DNA from: Actinokineospora alba
GTDB taxonomy: Bacteria; Actinomycetota; Actinomycetes; Mycobacteriales; Pseudonocardiaceae
Reading direction: 5' to 3'
Length of the DNA stretch: 64,000 nucleotides
NCBI RefSeq assembly: GCF_004362515.1
Contig: NZ_SNXU01000001.1
Span: 682,001-746,000, forward strand
Shown here: positions 23,801 to 31,197 of the stretch, piece by piece
How positions within the stretch are numbered: position 1 is the first letter of the stretch
Layout of the letters: each line of letters starts with the position of its first letter
Position numbers and translations under genes: made by a program
The notes under the pieces: model-generated
Seen by the model: only the letters and a program-made list of their open reading frames with translations
What the model was told of the DNA's origin: nothing
Databases searched by the model: none

Positions 23801-24536
23801 CGTCAACGGCGCGCAGTCGGTCATCGACGAGTACATCGCCTCCAGCGAGGCGAAGTGGGGCCAGCGCTCCGATGTGATCATGCTGCTCCCGCACGGGCAT
23901 GAAGGTCAGGGTCCCGACCACACCTCGGGCCGCATCGAGCGCTGGCTGCAGCTGTGCGCCGAGGGCTCGATGACCGTGTCGGTGCCGTCGACCCCGGCGA
24001 ACTACTTCCACCTGCTGCGCCGCCACGCCCTCGACGGTGTGCAGCGTCCGCTGGTGGTGTTCACGCCGAAGTCCATGCTGCGCAACAAGGCCGCGACCAG
24101 CGCTGTCGAGGACTTCCTCGAGGGCACCCGGTTCGAGACGGTCATCGACGACCCGACCCAGCCGGACCCGGCGGGCGTCACGAAGCTGCTGTTCGTCTCC
24201 GGCAAGCTCTACTACGAGCTGGCCGCGGAGAAGGAGAAGCTGGCCGCCACGGACACCGCCATCGTCCGCGTCGAGCAGCTCTACCCGATGCCGCTCAAGC
24301 ATCTCAAGGCGATCTTCGAGCGCTACCCCAACGCGAAGGACGTGCGTTGGGTGCAGGAGGAGCCCGCCAACCAGGGTTCGTGGCCGTTCTACGGCCTCAA
24401 CCTGCCGGAGGAGCTGCCAGAGCACGTCACCAAGCTCACCCGCGTCTCGCGTCGGCCGATGTCGGCGCCGTCGGCGGGGTCGAGCAAGGTGCACGAGCTC
24501 GAGCAGCGGGCGCTGATCGAGAAGGCGTTCGCGTAG
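20832..24536 (+). CDS. kgd: multifunctional 2-oxoglutarate decarboxylase/dehydrogenase
   Basis: Central TCA-cycle enzyme of actinobacteria, 1234 residues. Order: short E1-type N-terminal helix (GANEWLVEEMYEQFLADPSS), an Ala/Pro linker (about 40-115), an E2-type succinyltransferase domain (about 120-345, catalytic TYDHRIIQGAESG), then the thiamine-diphosphate E1 decarboxylase/dehydrogenase region (about 360-1234). It oxidises 2-oxoglutarate together with Lpd and AceF-type E2, and can also decarboxylate it to succinic semialdehyde or condense it with glyoxylate. The GTG start matches the known N-terminus. In mycobacteria GarA inhibits it. A terminator follows directly. Confidence 0.97.
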   Translation: MSSSSPASQFGANEWLVEEMYEQFLADPSSVDPAWHDFFADYKPTPRAATQSAATAKSAGSDTGTATATATAPAATPPAKQPPAKTAPPASGNGQAAAAPKKPAPAPAPAKPQVPAVEGEERKPLRGAAAAIAKNMNASLSLPTATSVRAVPAKLLADNRIVINNHLKRTRGGKVSFTHLIGYAMVRALEAYPNMNRHYAEADNKAFAVTPEHVNLGLAIDLPGKDGSRNLVVAAIKGCEGMTFQQFWQAYEDLIRKARNGALTADDFAGTTISLTNPGGIGTNHSVPRLSVGQGTILGVGAMEYPAPFQGASETTLVEMGISKIITLTSTYDHRIIQGAESGEFLGRIHKLLLGEDGFYDDIFTSLRIPYEPIRWTSDLAEGPVDKTARVIGLIDAYRTRGHLMADTDPLNYRQRKHEDLDVRSHGLTLWDLDREFPVGGFAGKERMKLRDVLGVLRDSYCRTVGVEYTYILDPTERRWIQDRVEVAHEKPAAAVQKYVLSKLNAAEAFETFLQTKYVGQKRFSLEGGESVIPLLDTVLDKAAEFELDEVVIGMPHRGRLNVLANIVGKPISQIFQEFEGNLDPGQAHGSGDVKYHLGAEGKYFRMFGDGETKVSLTANPSHLETVDPVLEGIVRAKQDLLDKGDKGDGFSVLPIALHGDAAFAGQGVVAETLNLALLRGYRTGGTVHVIINNQVGFTTAPEHSRSSQYATDVAKMIQAPVFHVNGDDPEACYWVARLAMDYRQTFNKDVVIDLVCYRRRGHNEGDDPSMTQPGMYDIIDTKRSVRKGYTEALIGRGDISVEEAEKALRDFSSQLEHVFNEVRELEKHPIVASPSVESEQQVPAKLATGVPASVLERIADAHVELPEGFSPHPRVKPVLDRRAKMAREGGIDWAFGELLAFGSLNLEGRTVRLAGQDSRRGTFTQRHAAIIDRKTGREYLPLQNLSEDQGKFMVYDSALSEYAALGFEYGYSVANPEALVLWEAQFGDFVNGAQSVIDEYIASSEAKWGQRSDVIMLLPHGHEGQGPDHTSGRIERWLQLCAEGSMTVSVPSTPANYFHLLRRHALDGVQRPLVVFTPKSMLRNKAATSAVEDFLEGTRFETVIDDPTQPDPAGVTKLLFVSGKLYYELAAEKEKLAATDTAIVRVEQLYPMPLKHLKAIFERYPNAKDVRWVQEEPANQGSWPFYGLNLPEELPEHVTKLTRVSRRPMSAPSAGSSKVHELEQRALIEKAFA

Positions 24537-24550
24537 GAGTCAGACCCTCG

Positions 24551-24588
24551 CGGAGCCGCCGGACCTCACGGACCGGCGGCTCCGCCAT
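24551..24588 (+). terminator. terminator after kgd
   Basis: Stem CGGAGCCGCCGG (24551-24562) with CCGGCGGCTCCG (24573-24584), followed by CCATTT. Confidence 0.75.
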
Positions 24589-24605
24589 TTCCACAGGAGT
24601 AGCAC

Positions 24606-24785
24606 GTGTACTTCACCGACCGCGGTATCGAAGAACTGGAAGAGCGACGCGGCGACGAGGAAGTCAGCTTCGCGTGGCTGGCCGACCGCCTGCGCGCGTT
24701 CGTCGACGCCAACCCCGACTTCGAAACCCCCATCGAGCGCCTGGCCACCTTCCTGGCCCGCGACGACGATGAAATCGACGACTGA
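24606..24785 (+). CDS. small conserved actinobacterial protein (DUF6104-like)
   Basis: A 59-residue acidic protein, MYFTDRGIEELEERRGDEEV and onward, from GTG 24606 with AGGAG 7 nt upstream. I recognise the family as small actinobacterial proteins annotated DUF6104, often next to kgd. No catalytic motif; the two helices end in a DDDEIDD tail. The stop abuts the convergent aldo/keto reductase stop. A structural or regulatory partner role is possible but unproven. Confidence 0.8.
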   Translation: MYFTDRGIEELEERRGDEEVSFAWLADRLRAFVDANPDFETPIERLATFLARDDDEIDD

Positions 24786-25778
24786 CTACCAGGCGTAGGC
24801 CTCGGGTGCGGGCTTCGCGCCGTTGGGGCCGGGGGCGGGGAACAGCTCGTCAAGACGGGTCAGCGTGTCGGCGTCGAGCTTGAGGTCGAGCGCGGTGAGG
24901 CTGCCGTCGAGCTGTTCCAGCGTGCGCGGGCCGATGATGGGCGCGGTGACACCCTCCTGGTGCAGCAACCAGGCGAGACCGACATGCGCGGGGTCGGCGC
25001 CGATCTCGGCGCAGAGCTTCTCGTAGCCCTCGATCGCCTCACGGTGCTTCTCCAGCGCTTCCCCGGACCGCCCGGACAACCCTCGCGACGCCGTCCCGTC
25101 GGCCTGCTTGCGCAGCACGCCGCCGAGCAGACCGCCGTGCAGCGGCGACCACGGGATGACACCGAGCCCGTAGTGCTTGGCGGCGGGAAGGACTTCGAGC
25201 TCGATCCAGCGGGTCAGCAGGTTGTAGATCGACTGCTCGCTGACCAACCCGAGGAAGTGCCGCTCGCGCGCGGCCTCCTGTGCCTGGGCGAGGTGCCAGC
25301 CCGCGAAGTTCGAGGAGCCGAAGTACAGGACCTTGCCCTGCTGCCGCAGAACCGAGAACGCCTCCCAGATCTCCTCCCACGGCGTGCGCCGGTCGACGTG
25401 GTGCATCTGGTAGAGGTCGATGTAGTCGGTCTGCAGCCGCCGCAGCGACGCGTCCGCCGCCCGGCGGATGTTGTGCGCGGACAGGAAGGTGTCGTTGGGC
25501 CAGTCGCTCATGCTGCCGTAGAGCTTGGTGGCGAGCACGGTCTTCTCCCGCCTGCCACCGCCTTGGGCGAACCACCGGCCGATGATCTGCTCGGTGACGC
25601 CTTCGCCCTTCTTCCAGCCGTAGACGTTGGCGGTGTCGAAGAAGTTGATGCCGTGCTCGTGCGCGCGGTCCATGATCGCGTGGCTGTCGGGTTCGGTCGT
25701 CTCGGGACCGAAGTTCATCGTCCCCAGGACGAGCCGGGACACGGACAGGCCGCTGCGGCCGAGGTGGGTGTACTCCAT
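24786..25778 (-). CDS. aldo/keto reductase
   Basis: NADPH-dependent oxidoreductase of the aldo/keto reductase superfamily, YajO/Gcy-like branch, 330 residues (TIM barrel). The start MEYTHLGRSGLSVSRLVLGT at ATG 25778 is the family N-terminus; the frame is open further but unsupported. Catalytic Asp/Tyr are in FDTANVYG, Lys in ATKLYGS, His in YQMHHVD; the NADPH site lies near PIIGPRTLEQLDGSL. The minus-strand -10 TAGGTT (25786-25791) ends 7 nt before the ATG, so the mRNA is probably leaderless. Physiological substrate unknown. Confidence 0.9.
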   Translation of the reverse strand: MEYTHLGRSGLSVSRLVLGTMNFGPETTEPDSHAIMDRAHEHGINFFDTANVYGWKKGEGVTEQIIGRWFAQGGGRREKTVLATKLYGSMSDWPNDTFLSAHNIRRAADASLRRLQTDYIDLYQMHHVDRRTPWEEIWEAFSVLRQQGKVLYFGSSNFAGWHLAQAQEAARERHFLGLVSEQSIYNLLTRWIELEVLPAAKHYGLGVIPWSPLHGGLLGGVLRKQADGTASRGLSGRSGEALEKHREAIEGYEKLCAEIGADPAHVGLAWLLHQEGVTAPIIGPRTLEQLDGSLTALDLKLDADTLTRLDELFPAPGPNGAKPAPEAYAW

Positions 25779-25797
25779 GACAGCCAACCTACGCCCG

Positions 25798-26946
25798 TCA
25801 GGACACGCGCTTCCCTGCCCGCCACACAGCCCAGGTGAGGGGGACACCGGGGCGGTAGGCGAGGTGGGTGGCCGATGGCGCGTTCAGCACGTGCAGGTCG
25901 GCGCGGGCGCCGGGGCGCACGATGCCGACTTCGTGTTCACGGCGCAGGGCGCGGGCGCCGCCCCAGGTGGCGGCGCGGACGGCTTCGGCGACGGACATGC
26001 GCATCTGCAGGACGGCGGTGGTGACGCAGTAGGCCATCGACGAGGTGTAGGACGAGCCCGGGTTGCAGTTGGAGGCGAGTGCGACGGTGGCACCCGCGTC
26101 GAGCAGCGCGCGGGCGTCGGGGAGTGGCTGGCGGGTGGAGAGGTCGCAGGCGGGCAGCAGGGTGGCCACGGTGTCGCTGTTCGCGAGCGCGTCCACATCG
26201 GACTCGGTGAGGTACGTGCAGTGGTCGACGCTGGCGGCGTTCAGCTCGACGGCGAGGCGCACGCCGGGGCCAGGTCCGAGCTGGTTTCCGTGCACCCGCA
26301 GGCCCAACCCCTTCGCGGCGGCGGCGGTGAGCACCGCGCGGGACTGCGACTCGTCGAAGGCGCCGGTCTCACAGAAGACATCCGCCCAGCGCACGTGCGG
26401 CGCGACGGCGTCGAGCATCTCGCCGGTGACGAGGTCCACATAGGACTGCGGGTCGGTGCCGGGTGGGACGAGGTGGGCGCCGAGGAAGGTGACCTCGTCG
26501 GCGTGTTCGGCGGCCAGGCGGGCGGAGCGGACCTCGTCTTCGACCGTGAGGCCGTAGCCCGTCTTGGTTTCCAGGTACGTCGTCCCTTGGGCGACCGCCT
26601 CGGCGACGTGGCGGCGCAGGCCCACGCTCAGCTCCTCGTCGGTGGCCGCGCGGGTCGCCTCGACCGTGACGGCGATTCCGCCCGCGGTGTACGGCTTTCC
26701 CGCCATCCGCGCGGCGAACTCGGCGGTGCGGTCACCGGCGAAGACGAGGTGGGTGTGGCTGTCCACCCAGCCGGGGAGGACGGCCCGCCCTTCGACGTCG
26801 ACCCGTTCGTCCGCCGCGGGGGCGTCGACGGCGGGACCGACCCAGGCGACGCGGTCACCGTCGAGGACCACCGCGGCATCGGCGAGGGTGCCGAGTTCGT
26901 CGTCGTTGGTGGTCAGTTCGGCGATTCCGGTCACCAGAATGCTCAC
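25798..26946 (-). CDS. hutI: imidazolonepropionase
   Basis: Hydrolyses 4-imidazolone-5-propionate to N-formimino-L-glutamate, third step of histidine degradation. 382 residues from the GTG at 26946, chosen for the 4-bp GTGA overlap with hutF; a GTG at 26952 is the alternative. Amidohydrolase metal site: VDSHTHLVFAGDR near residue 65, with further histidines in GAHLVPPG and LRVHGNQL, and Asn/Asp-type residues near SNCNPGSSYT. Last gene of the hutH-hutU-M20-hutF-hutI operon. Confidence 0.95.
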   Translation of the reverse strand: MSILVTGIAELTTNDDELGTLADAAVVLDGDRVAWVGPAVDAPAADERVDVEGRAVLPGWVDSHTHLVFAGDRTAEFAARMAGKPYTAGGIAVTVEATRAATDEELSVGLRRHVAEAVAQGTTYLETKTGYGLTVEDEVRSARLAAEHADEVTFLGAHLVPPGTDPQSYVDLVTGEMLDAVAPHVRWADVFCETGAFDESQSRAVLTAAAAKGLGLRVHGNQLGPGPGVRLAVELNAASVDHCTYLTESDVDALANSDTVATLLPACDLSTRQPLPDARALLDAGATVALASNCNPGSSYTSSMAYCVTTAVLQMRMSVAEAVRAATWGGARALRREHEVGIVRPGARADLHVLNAPSATHLAYRPGVPLTWAVWRAGKRVS

Positions 26947-28349
26947 GCCCACAACCCTTCGATCGCCTTGCCCAGCAATGATCCGACGTCACCGAGCATA
27001 TGCGCGCCCTCGCGGACGATCACACGACCGCCGACCACCACAGTGTCCACATCGGACGCGGTGGCGGCGAACATGGCCTGTCCGGGAAGGCATCCGGCCG
27101 TGCGCGGGGTGTCGAGCCGGACGGCGACGAAATCGGCGGGGGCGCCCACCTTGAGCTGTCCGACCTCCGGCCAGCCCAGGGCGGCGTGGCCCGCGGTGGT
27201 CATCGCGGTGAGAAGTTCGTCCGGACTCAGCCTGCCGCGCTCACCGGTGCGGAATCGTTCGCCGTGTTCGAGGGCGCGCGCTTCGACCAGCGGGTCGACC
27301 ACGGCGTGCTGGTCGCTGCCGAGGGACAGCGGCGATCCCGCCGACAGCAGTTCGCGCGCGGGGCCGAGCCCGTCGGCGAGGTCGCCTTCGGTGGTGGGAC
27401 AGAAACAGGCACCGGTGCCGGACGCGCCGAGGAGGGCGATGTCGCCTGCGGTGAGGTGGGTGGCGTGCACGGCGGTGGTGCGGGGGCTGAGGACACCGGC
27501 GTCGGAAAGGAGTTCGGTGGGCGTGCGGCCATAGGCGGCGAGACACGCCTCGTTCTCGGCGGGCTGCTCGGACAGGTGCACATGGAGCGGGCCCGCGCAG
27601 GCACCGACCTCGGACAGCGCCGCACGGGGAACCGCGCGCACCGAGTGGATCGCCCCACCGATCCGCGTGGTGGCATCGGCTTTGAGCTCGGCGACCCGAC
27701 TCGCCCAAGCCTGCGCCGTACCGTCACTGAACCGAAGCTGCTCGGCCGACACCGGGGTGTTGATTCCCCCTGCGAGATAACAGGTGTCGAGGAGGGTGAG
27801 ACGGATACCCGCGTCCTTCGCGGCCTGAATCAGCGCGGCCCCCATGGCGTTGGGGTCGTCGTAGCGGCGGCCACCAGGGGCGTGGTGCAGGTAGTGGAAC
27901 TCGCCGACGCAGGTGACCCCAGCGAGCGCCATCTCGGCGTAGGCGGCACGCGCGAGCGCGAGGTAGGTATCCGGGTCGAGCTTGGCGGCCAGGGCGTACA
28001 TCCGCTCACGCCAAGTCCAGAACGTCCCCCCGTCACCATGGGTCCGCCCCCGCAGCGCTCGGTGGAACGCATGCGAATGAGCGTTGGCAAAACCCGGAAA
28101 AACCAAGCCACGCAACGAAACCACGCCCTCGGGCAGCCCCCGCCCTTCCCTGGGGGGACGGCCCTTGGCCAGTCTATCGGTGGGGGGTGACAAAAGGGAG
28201 GGGTCGACCGGGGGCTGTGGATAACCCTGTGGATGGGCCCTGTCCGGGGTGGTGACCGCGTCGATGGTGCCGTCGGCGGCGACGGTGATCAGGACGTCCT
28301 GAGTGATGCCCTCGGGCAGCCAGGCCCGTTCGCAGTGGTAGGTGGTCAT
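26943..28349 (-). CDS. hutF: formimidoylglutamate deiminase
   Basis: Converts N-formimino-L-glutamate to N-formyl-L-glutamate and ammonia. 468 residues, amidohydrolase superfamily: FPGFANAHSHAFHRALRGRT near residue 90 carries the metal histidines and the HutF-specific loop; other metal ligands are in LHVHLSEQP and LGSDQHAVVD. The start overlaps the M20 gene stop (ATGA) and its stop overlaps hutI. Its presence means the pathway goes through N-formylglutamate rather than direct HutG formiminase cleavage. Confidence 0.94.
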   Translation of the reverse strand: MTTYHCERAWLPEGITQDVLITVAADGTIDAVTTPDRAHPQGYPQPPVDPSLLSPPTDRLAKGRPPREGRGLPEGVVSLRGLVFPGFANAHSHAFHRALRGRTHGDGGTFWTWRERMYALAAKLDPDTYLALARAAYAEMALAGVTCVGEFHYLHHAPGGRRYDDPNAMGAALIQAAKDAGIRLTLLDTCYLAGGINTPVSAEQLRFSDGTAQAWASRVAELKADATTRIGGAIHSVRAVPRAALSEVGACAGPLHVHLSEQPAENEACLAAYGRTPTELLSDAGVLSPRTTAVHATHLTAGDIALLGASGTGACFCPTTEGDLADGLGPARELLSAGSPLSLGSDQHAVVDPLVEARALEHGERFRTGERGRLSPDELLTAMTTAGHAALGWPEVGQLKVGAPADFVAVRLDTPRTAGCLPGQAMFAATASDVDTVVVGGRVIVREGAHMLGDVGSLLGKAIEGLWA

Positions 28350-29545
28350 CGGGCCAGGTGGGCCAGGACGTCGGCGAGGGCCGCCGCGCCCGCGGCGCAG
28401 TCGGAGGCTTCGGCGAACTCGGCTGGGGCGTGGCTGATACCGGTCGGGTTGCGGACGAACAGCATCGCGGTGGGGCGGTGGGCGGCGAGGATGCCCGCGT
28501 CGTGGCCCGCGCCCGTGGGCAGGGCGGGGACGTCGCCCAGGGTTGCCGCGAGGTCGTCGCGCAGGGCCGGGTCGAAGATCACGGTGTCACCGTACGACTC
28601 TTCGGTGACGGTGACCGTGCAGCCCTCCTCCTCGGCCGCCACCCGGGCGGCGTCGCTGATGTCGGCCACCACCGCCCTGGTGCGGAAGTCGTCCTCGGCT
28701 CGGGCGTCGAGCCAGACGTCCACTGTGGACGCGATGACGTTGGTGCCACCCGGGTTCGGGACGACCTTGCCGACCGTCGCCCGGGCGCCCTCGATGCCGG
28801 ACGCGGCGCGGCGGGCGGCGAGGACTACCTGGGCGGCGGGGAGCATGGGGTCGCGCCGGTCGGTCAGCAGCGTGGCGCCCGCGTGGTTTCCCTCACCGGC
28901 GAAGCTGAACCGCCAGCGGCCGTGCGCCAGGATCGAGCTGGCCACCGCCACCGGCGCACCCAGGTCCACCAAACCCTTGCCCTGCTCGACATGCAGCTCG
29001 ACGAACACACCGATCCGAGCCATGGCAACAGGATCCGGGCCCAGTCCCGCCGGGTCGAGCCCGGCCGCGCGCACCGCGTCGGCCAGTGTCACGCCGTCGG
29101 GGTCGGTGAGCCGTCGGGCCGCGTCCGGGTCGAGCGCGCCGGTCATCAGGCGGGAGCCGAGGCAGGCGACGCCGAAGCGGCCGCCCTCCTCTTCGGCGAA
29201 CACAGCGATTGCGAGCGGCTTCCCGGGGGTGAAACCGCGCGCTCGCAACAGGTCCACGGCGACCAGCGCGGACGTCACACCGAGCGGGCCGTCGTAGGCG
29301 CCGCCGCCGGGCACCGAGTCGAGGTGGCTGCCGGTGACGACCGCCCCATCACCCGGCGGCCCCCACCAGGCCCACATCGTCCCGTTGCGGTCGGTCTCCA
29401 CGTCGAGCCCCCGGGCGACGGCCGCCGCCCGGAACCACTCGCGCAGTTCCAGCTCCGACCGGTCGAACCCGTGCCGGGAGAAGCCGCCGCGCCGGGGATC
29501 CGCGCCGACGCCCGCGATATCGCCCAGCAGGCCCGCGGCCGTCAC
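28346..29545 (-). CDS. M20-family amidohydrolase (allantoate amidohydrolase-like) in the hut operon
   Basis: Zinc peptidase/amidohydrolase of the hydantoinase-carbamoylase type, 399 residues. Metal motifs TGSHLDSVPGGG near residue 65, AEEEGGRFGVACLGSR near 105 and FVELHVEQG near 170, and a terminal metal His in GISHAPAEF. The start is GTG 29545, overlapping the hutU stop (GTGA). No hutG is visible, yet HutF makes N-formylglutamate, so this enzyme is the obvious candidate for releasing formate and glutamate. That assignment is inferred from the operon; the family usually acts on allantoate, N-carbamoyl amino acids or ureidoglycolate. Confidence 0.85.
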   Translation of the reverse strand: MTAAGLLGDIAGVGADPRRGGFSRHGFDRSELELREWFRAAAVARGLDVETDRNGTMWAWWGPPGDGAVVTGSHLDSVPGGGAYDGPLGVTSALVAVDLLRARGFTPGKPLAIAVFAEEEGGRFGVACLGSRLMTGALDPDAARRLTDPDGVTLADAVRAAGLDPAGLGPDPVAMARIGVFVELHVEQGKGLVDLGAPVAVASSILAHGRWRFSFAGEGNHAGATLLTDRRDPMLPAAQVVLAARRAASGIEGARATVGKVVPNPGGTNVIASTVDVWLDARAEDDFRTRAVVADISDAARVAAEEEGCTVTVTEESYGDTVIFDPALRDDLAATLGDVPALPTGAGHDAGILAAHRPTAMLFVRNPTGISHAPAEFAEASDCAAGAAALADVLAHLAR

Positions 29546-31197
29546 GAGCGGGCCATGGGGACAGTCACGCCGCGCTCCGCCGCGACCTCGTCCGCCCGGT
29601 CGTACCCGGCGTCGACATGGCGAATGACGCCCATCGCCGGGTCGTTGGTGAGCACGCGCTCGATCTTCTGGGCGGCCAGCGGTGTCCCGTCGGCGACGGT
29701 GACCTGGCCCGCGTGGATCGAGCGGCCGATGCCGACGCCGCCGCCGTGGTGGATCGACACCCAGGTGGCGCCGGACGCGGTGTTGATCAGCGCGTTGAGC
29801 AGCGGCCAGTCGGCGATCGCGTCGGAGCCGTCGGCCATCGCCTCGGTCTCCCGGTACGGGGAGGCGACCGAGCCGCAGTCGAGGTGGTCGCGGCCGATCA
29901 CGATGGGTGCGGACACCTCGCCGTTGGCGACCATCTCGTTGAACCGCAGGCCCGCCAGGTGCCGTTCGCCGTAGCCGAGCCAGCAGATGCGCGCCGGGAG
30001 TCCCTGGAACTCGACCCTTTCCCCCGCCATCTTGATCCACCGGGCCAGGGATTCGTTCTCCGGGAACAGTTCCAGCATCGCCCGGTCGGTGGCGGCGATG
30101 TCGGCCGGGTCGCCGGAGAGCGCGGCCCAGCGGAACGGGCCCTTGCCCTCGCAGAACAGCGGCCGGATGTAGGCGGGCACGAAACCGGGGAAGTCGAACG
30201 CGCGCTCACACCCGCCGAGCTTGGCCTCGCTGCGAATCGAGTTGCCGTAGTCGAAAACCTCGGCGCCCTTGTCCAGGAACCCGACCATCGCGCCGACGTG
30301 CTCGGCCATCGACTCGCGGGCGCGGTCGGTGAACTCGTCGGGCTTCTTGGCCGCGTAGTCGTGCCAGTCGGCCACGTCGATGCCGCGCGGCAGGTACGCC
30401 AGCGGGTCGTGCGCGGAGGTCTGGTCGGTGACGATGTCGATGTCGACGCCCCGGCGCAGGAGCTCGGGGAACACCTCGGCGGCGTTGCCGATCACGCCGA
30501 CCGACAGCGGTCGCTTCTCCCGCTTGGCCTGCTCGACGCGGGCGATGGCGTCGTCGAGGGAGTCGACCAGCTCGTCGAGGTAGCGGGTCTCGACCCGGCG
30601 GCGGGCGCGGTCGGGGTCGACCTCGACGCACAGCACGACACCGTCGTTCATCGTCACCGCAAGCGGTTGCGCGCCACCCATGCCACCGAGGCCCGCGGTC
30701 AGCGTCAGTGTTCCGCGCAGGGTTCCGCCGAACCGCTTGTTGGCGATCGCCGAGAAGGTCTCATAGGTGCCCTGGAGGATGCCCTGGGTGCCGATGTAGA
30801 TCCACGAGCCCGCGGTCATCTGGCCGTACATCATCAGGCCCTCGGCCTCGAGCTTGCGGAACTCCGGCCACGTGGCCCAGTCGCCCACCAGGTTCGAGTT
30901 CGCGATCAGCACCCGCGGCGCCCACTCGTGGGTGCGCATGACGCCGACCGGTTTTCCGGACTGCACAAGGAGAGTCTCGTCCGCGGCGAGGTTGGTCAGC
31001 TCACGCGTGATCGCGTCGAAGCTCGCCCAGTTGCGCGCGGCCTTGCCGGTGCCGCCGTAGACGACAAGGTCGTCGGGCCGCTCGGCGACCTCGGGGTCGA
31101 GGTTGTTGTGGAACATCCGCAGCGCGGCCTCGGTCTGCCAGTTGCGGGCGGTCAGCGTGGTGCCTCGGGCAGCGCGCACGGGTCGGGCGGTGCTCAT
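29542..31197 (-). CDS. hutU: urocanate hydratase
   Basis: NAD-dependent hydration of urocanate to imidazolonepropionate. 551 residues, normal length, from ATG 31197 (MSTARPVRAARGTTL). Family segments include GKPVGVMRTHEWAPRVLIAN, WIYIGTQGILQGTYET, TLTAGLGGMGGAQPLA (the NAD site) and the active-site region DHLDCGSVASPYRETEAM. It overlaps hutH upstream and the M20 gene downstream by 4 bp each, so the five genes are one tightly coupled operon. Confidence 0.97.
   Translation of the reverse strand: MSTARPVRAARGTTLTARNWQTEAALRMFHNNLDPEVAERPDDLVVYGGTGKAARNWASFDAITRELTNLAADETLLVQSGKPVGVMRTHEWAPRVLIANSNLVGDWATWPEFRKLEAEGLMMYGQMTAGSWIYIGTQGILQGTYETFSAIANKRFGGTLRGTLTLTAGLGGMGGAQPLAVTMNDGVVLCVEVDPDRARRRVETRYLDELVDSLDDAIARVEQAKREKRPLSVGVIGNAAEVFPELLRRGVDIDIVTDQTSAHDPLAYLPRGIDVADWHDYAAKKPDEFTDRARESMAEHVGAMVGFLDKGAEVFDYGNSIRSEAKLGGCERAFDFPGFVPAYIRPLFCEGKGPFRWAALSGDPADIAATDRAMLELFPENESLARWIKMAGERVEFQGLPARICWLGYGERHLAGLRFNEMVANGEVSAPIVIGRDHLDCGSVASPYRETEAMADGSDAIADWPLLNALINTASGATWVSIHHGGGVGIGRSIHAGQVTVADGTPLAAQKIERVLTNDPAMGVIRHVDAGYDRADEVAAERGVTVPMARS

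Noticed and set aside
20853..24494. Very long open frame on the minus strand opposite kgd
   Set aside because: It is a GC-bias shadow of the kgd reading frame; composition is Arg/Gly/Val/His-rich without any domain, and kgd is unmistakable.
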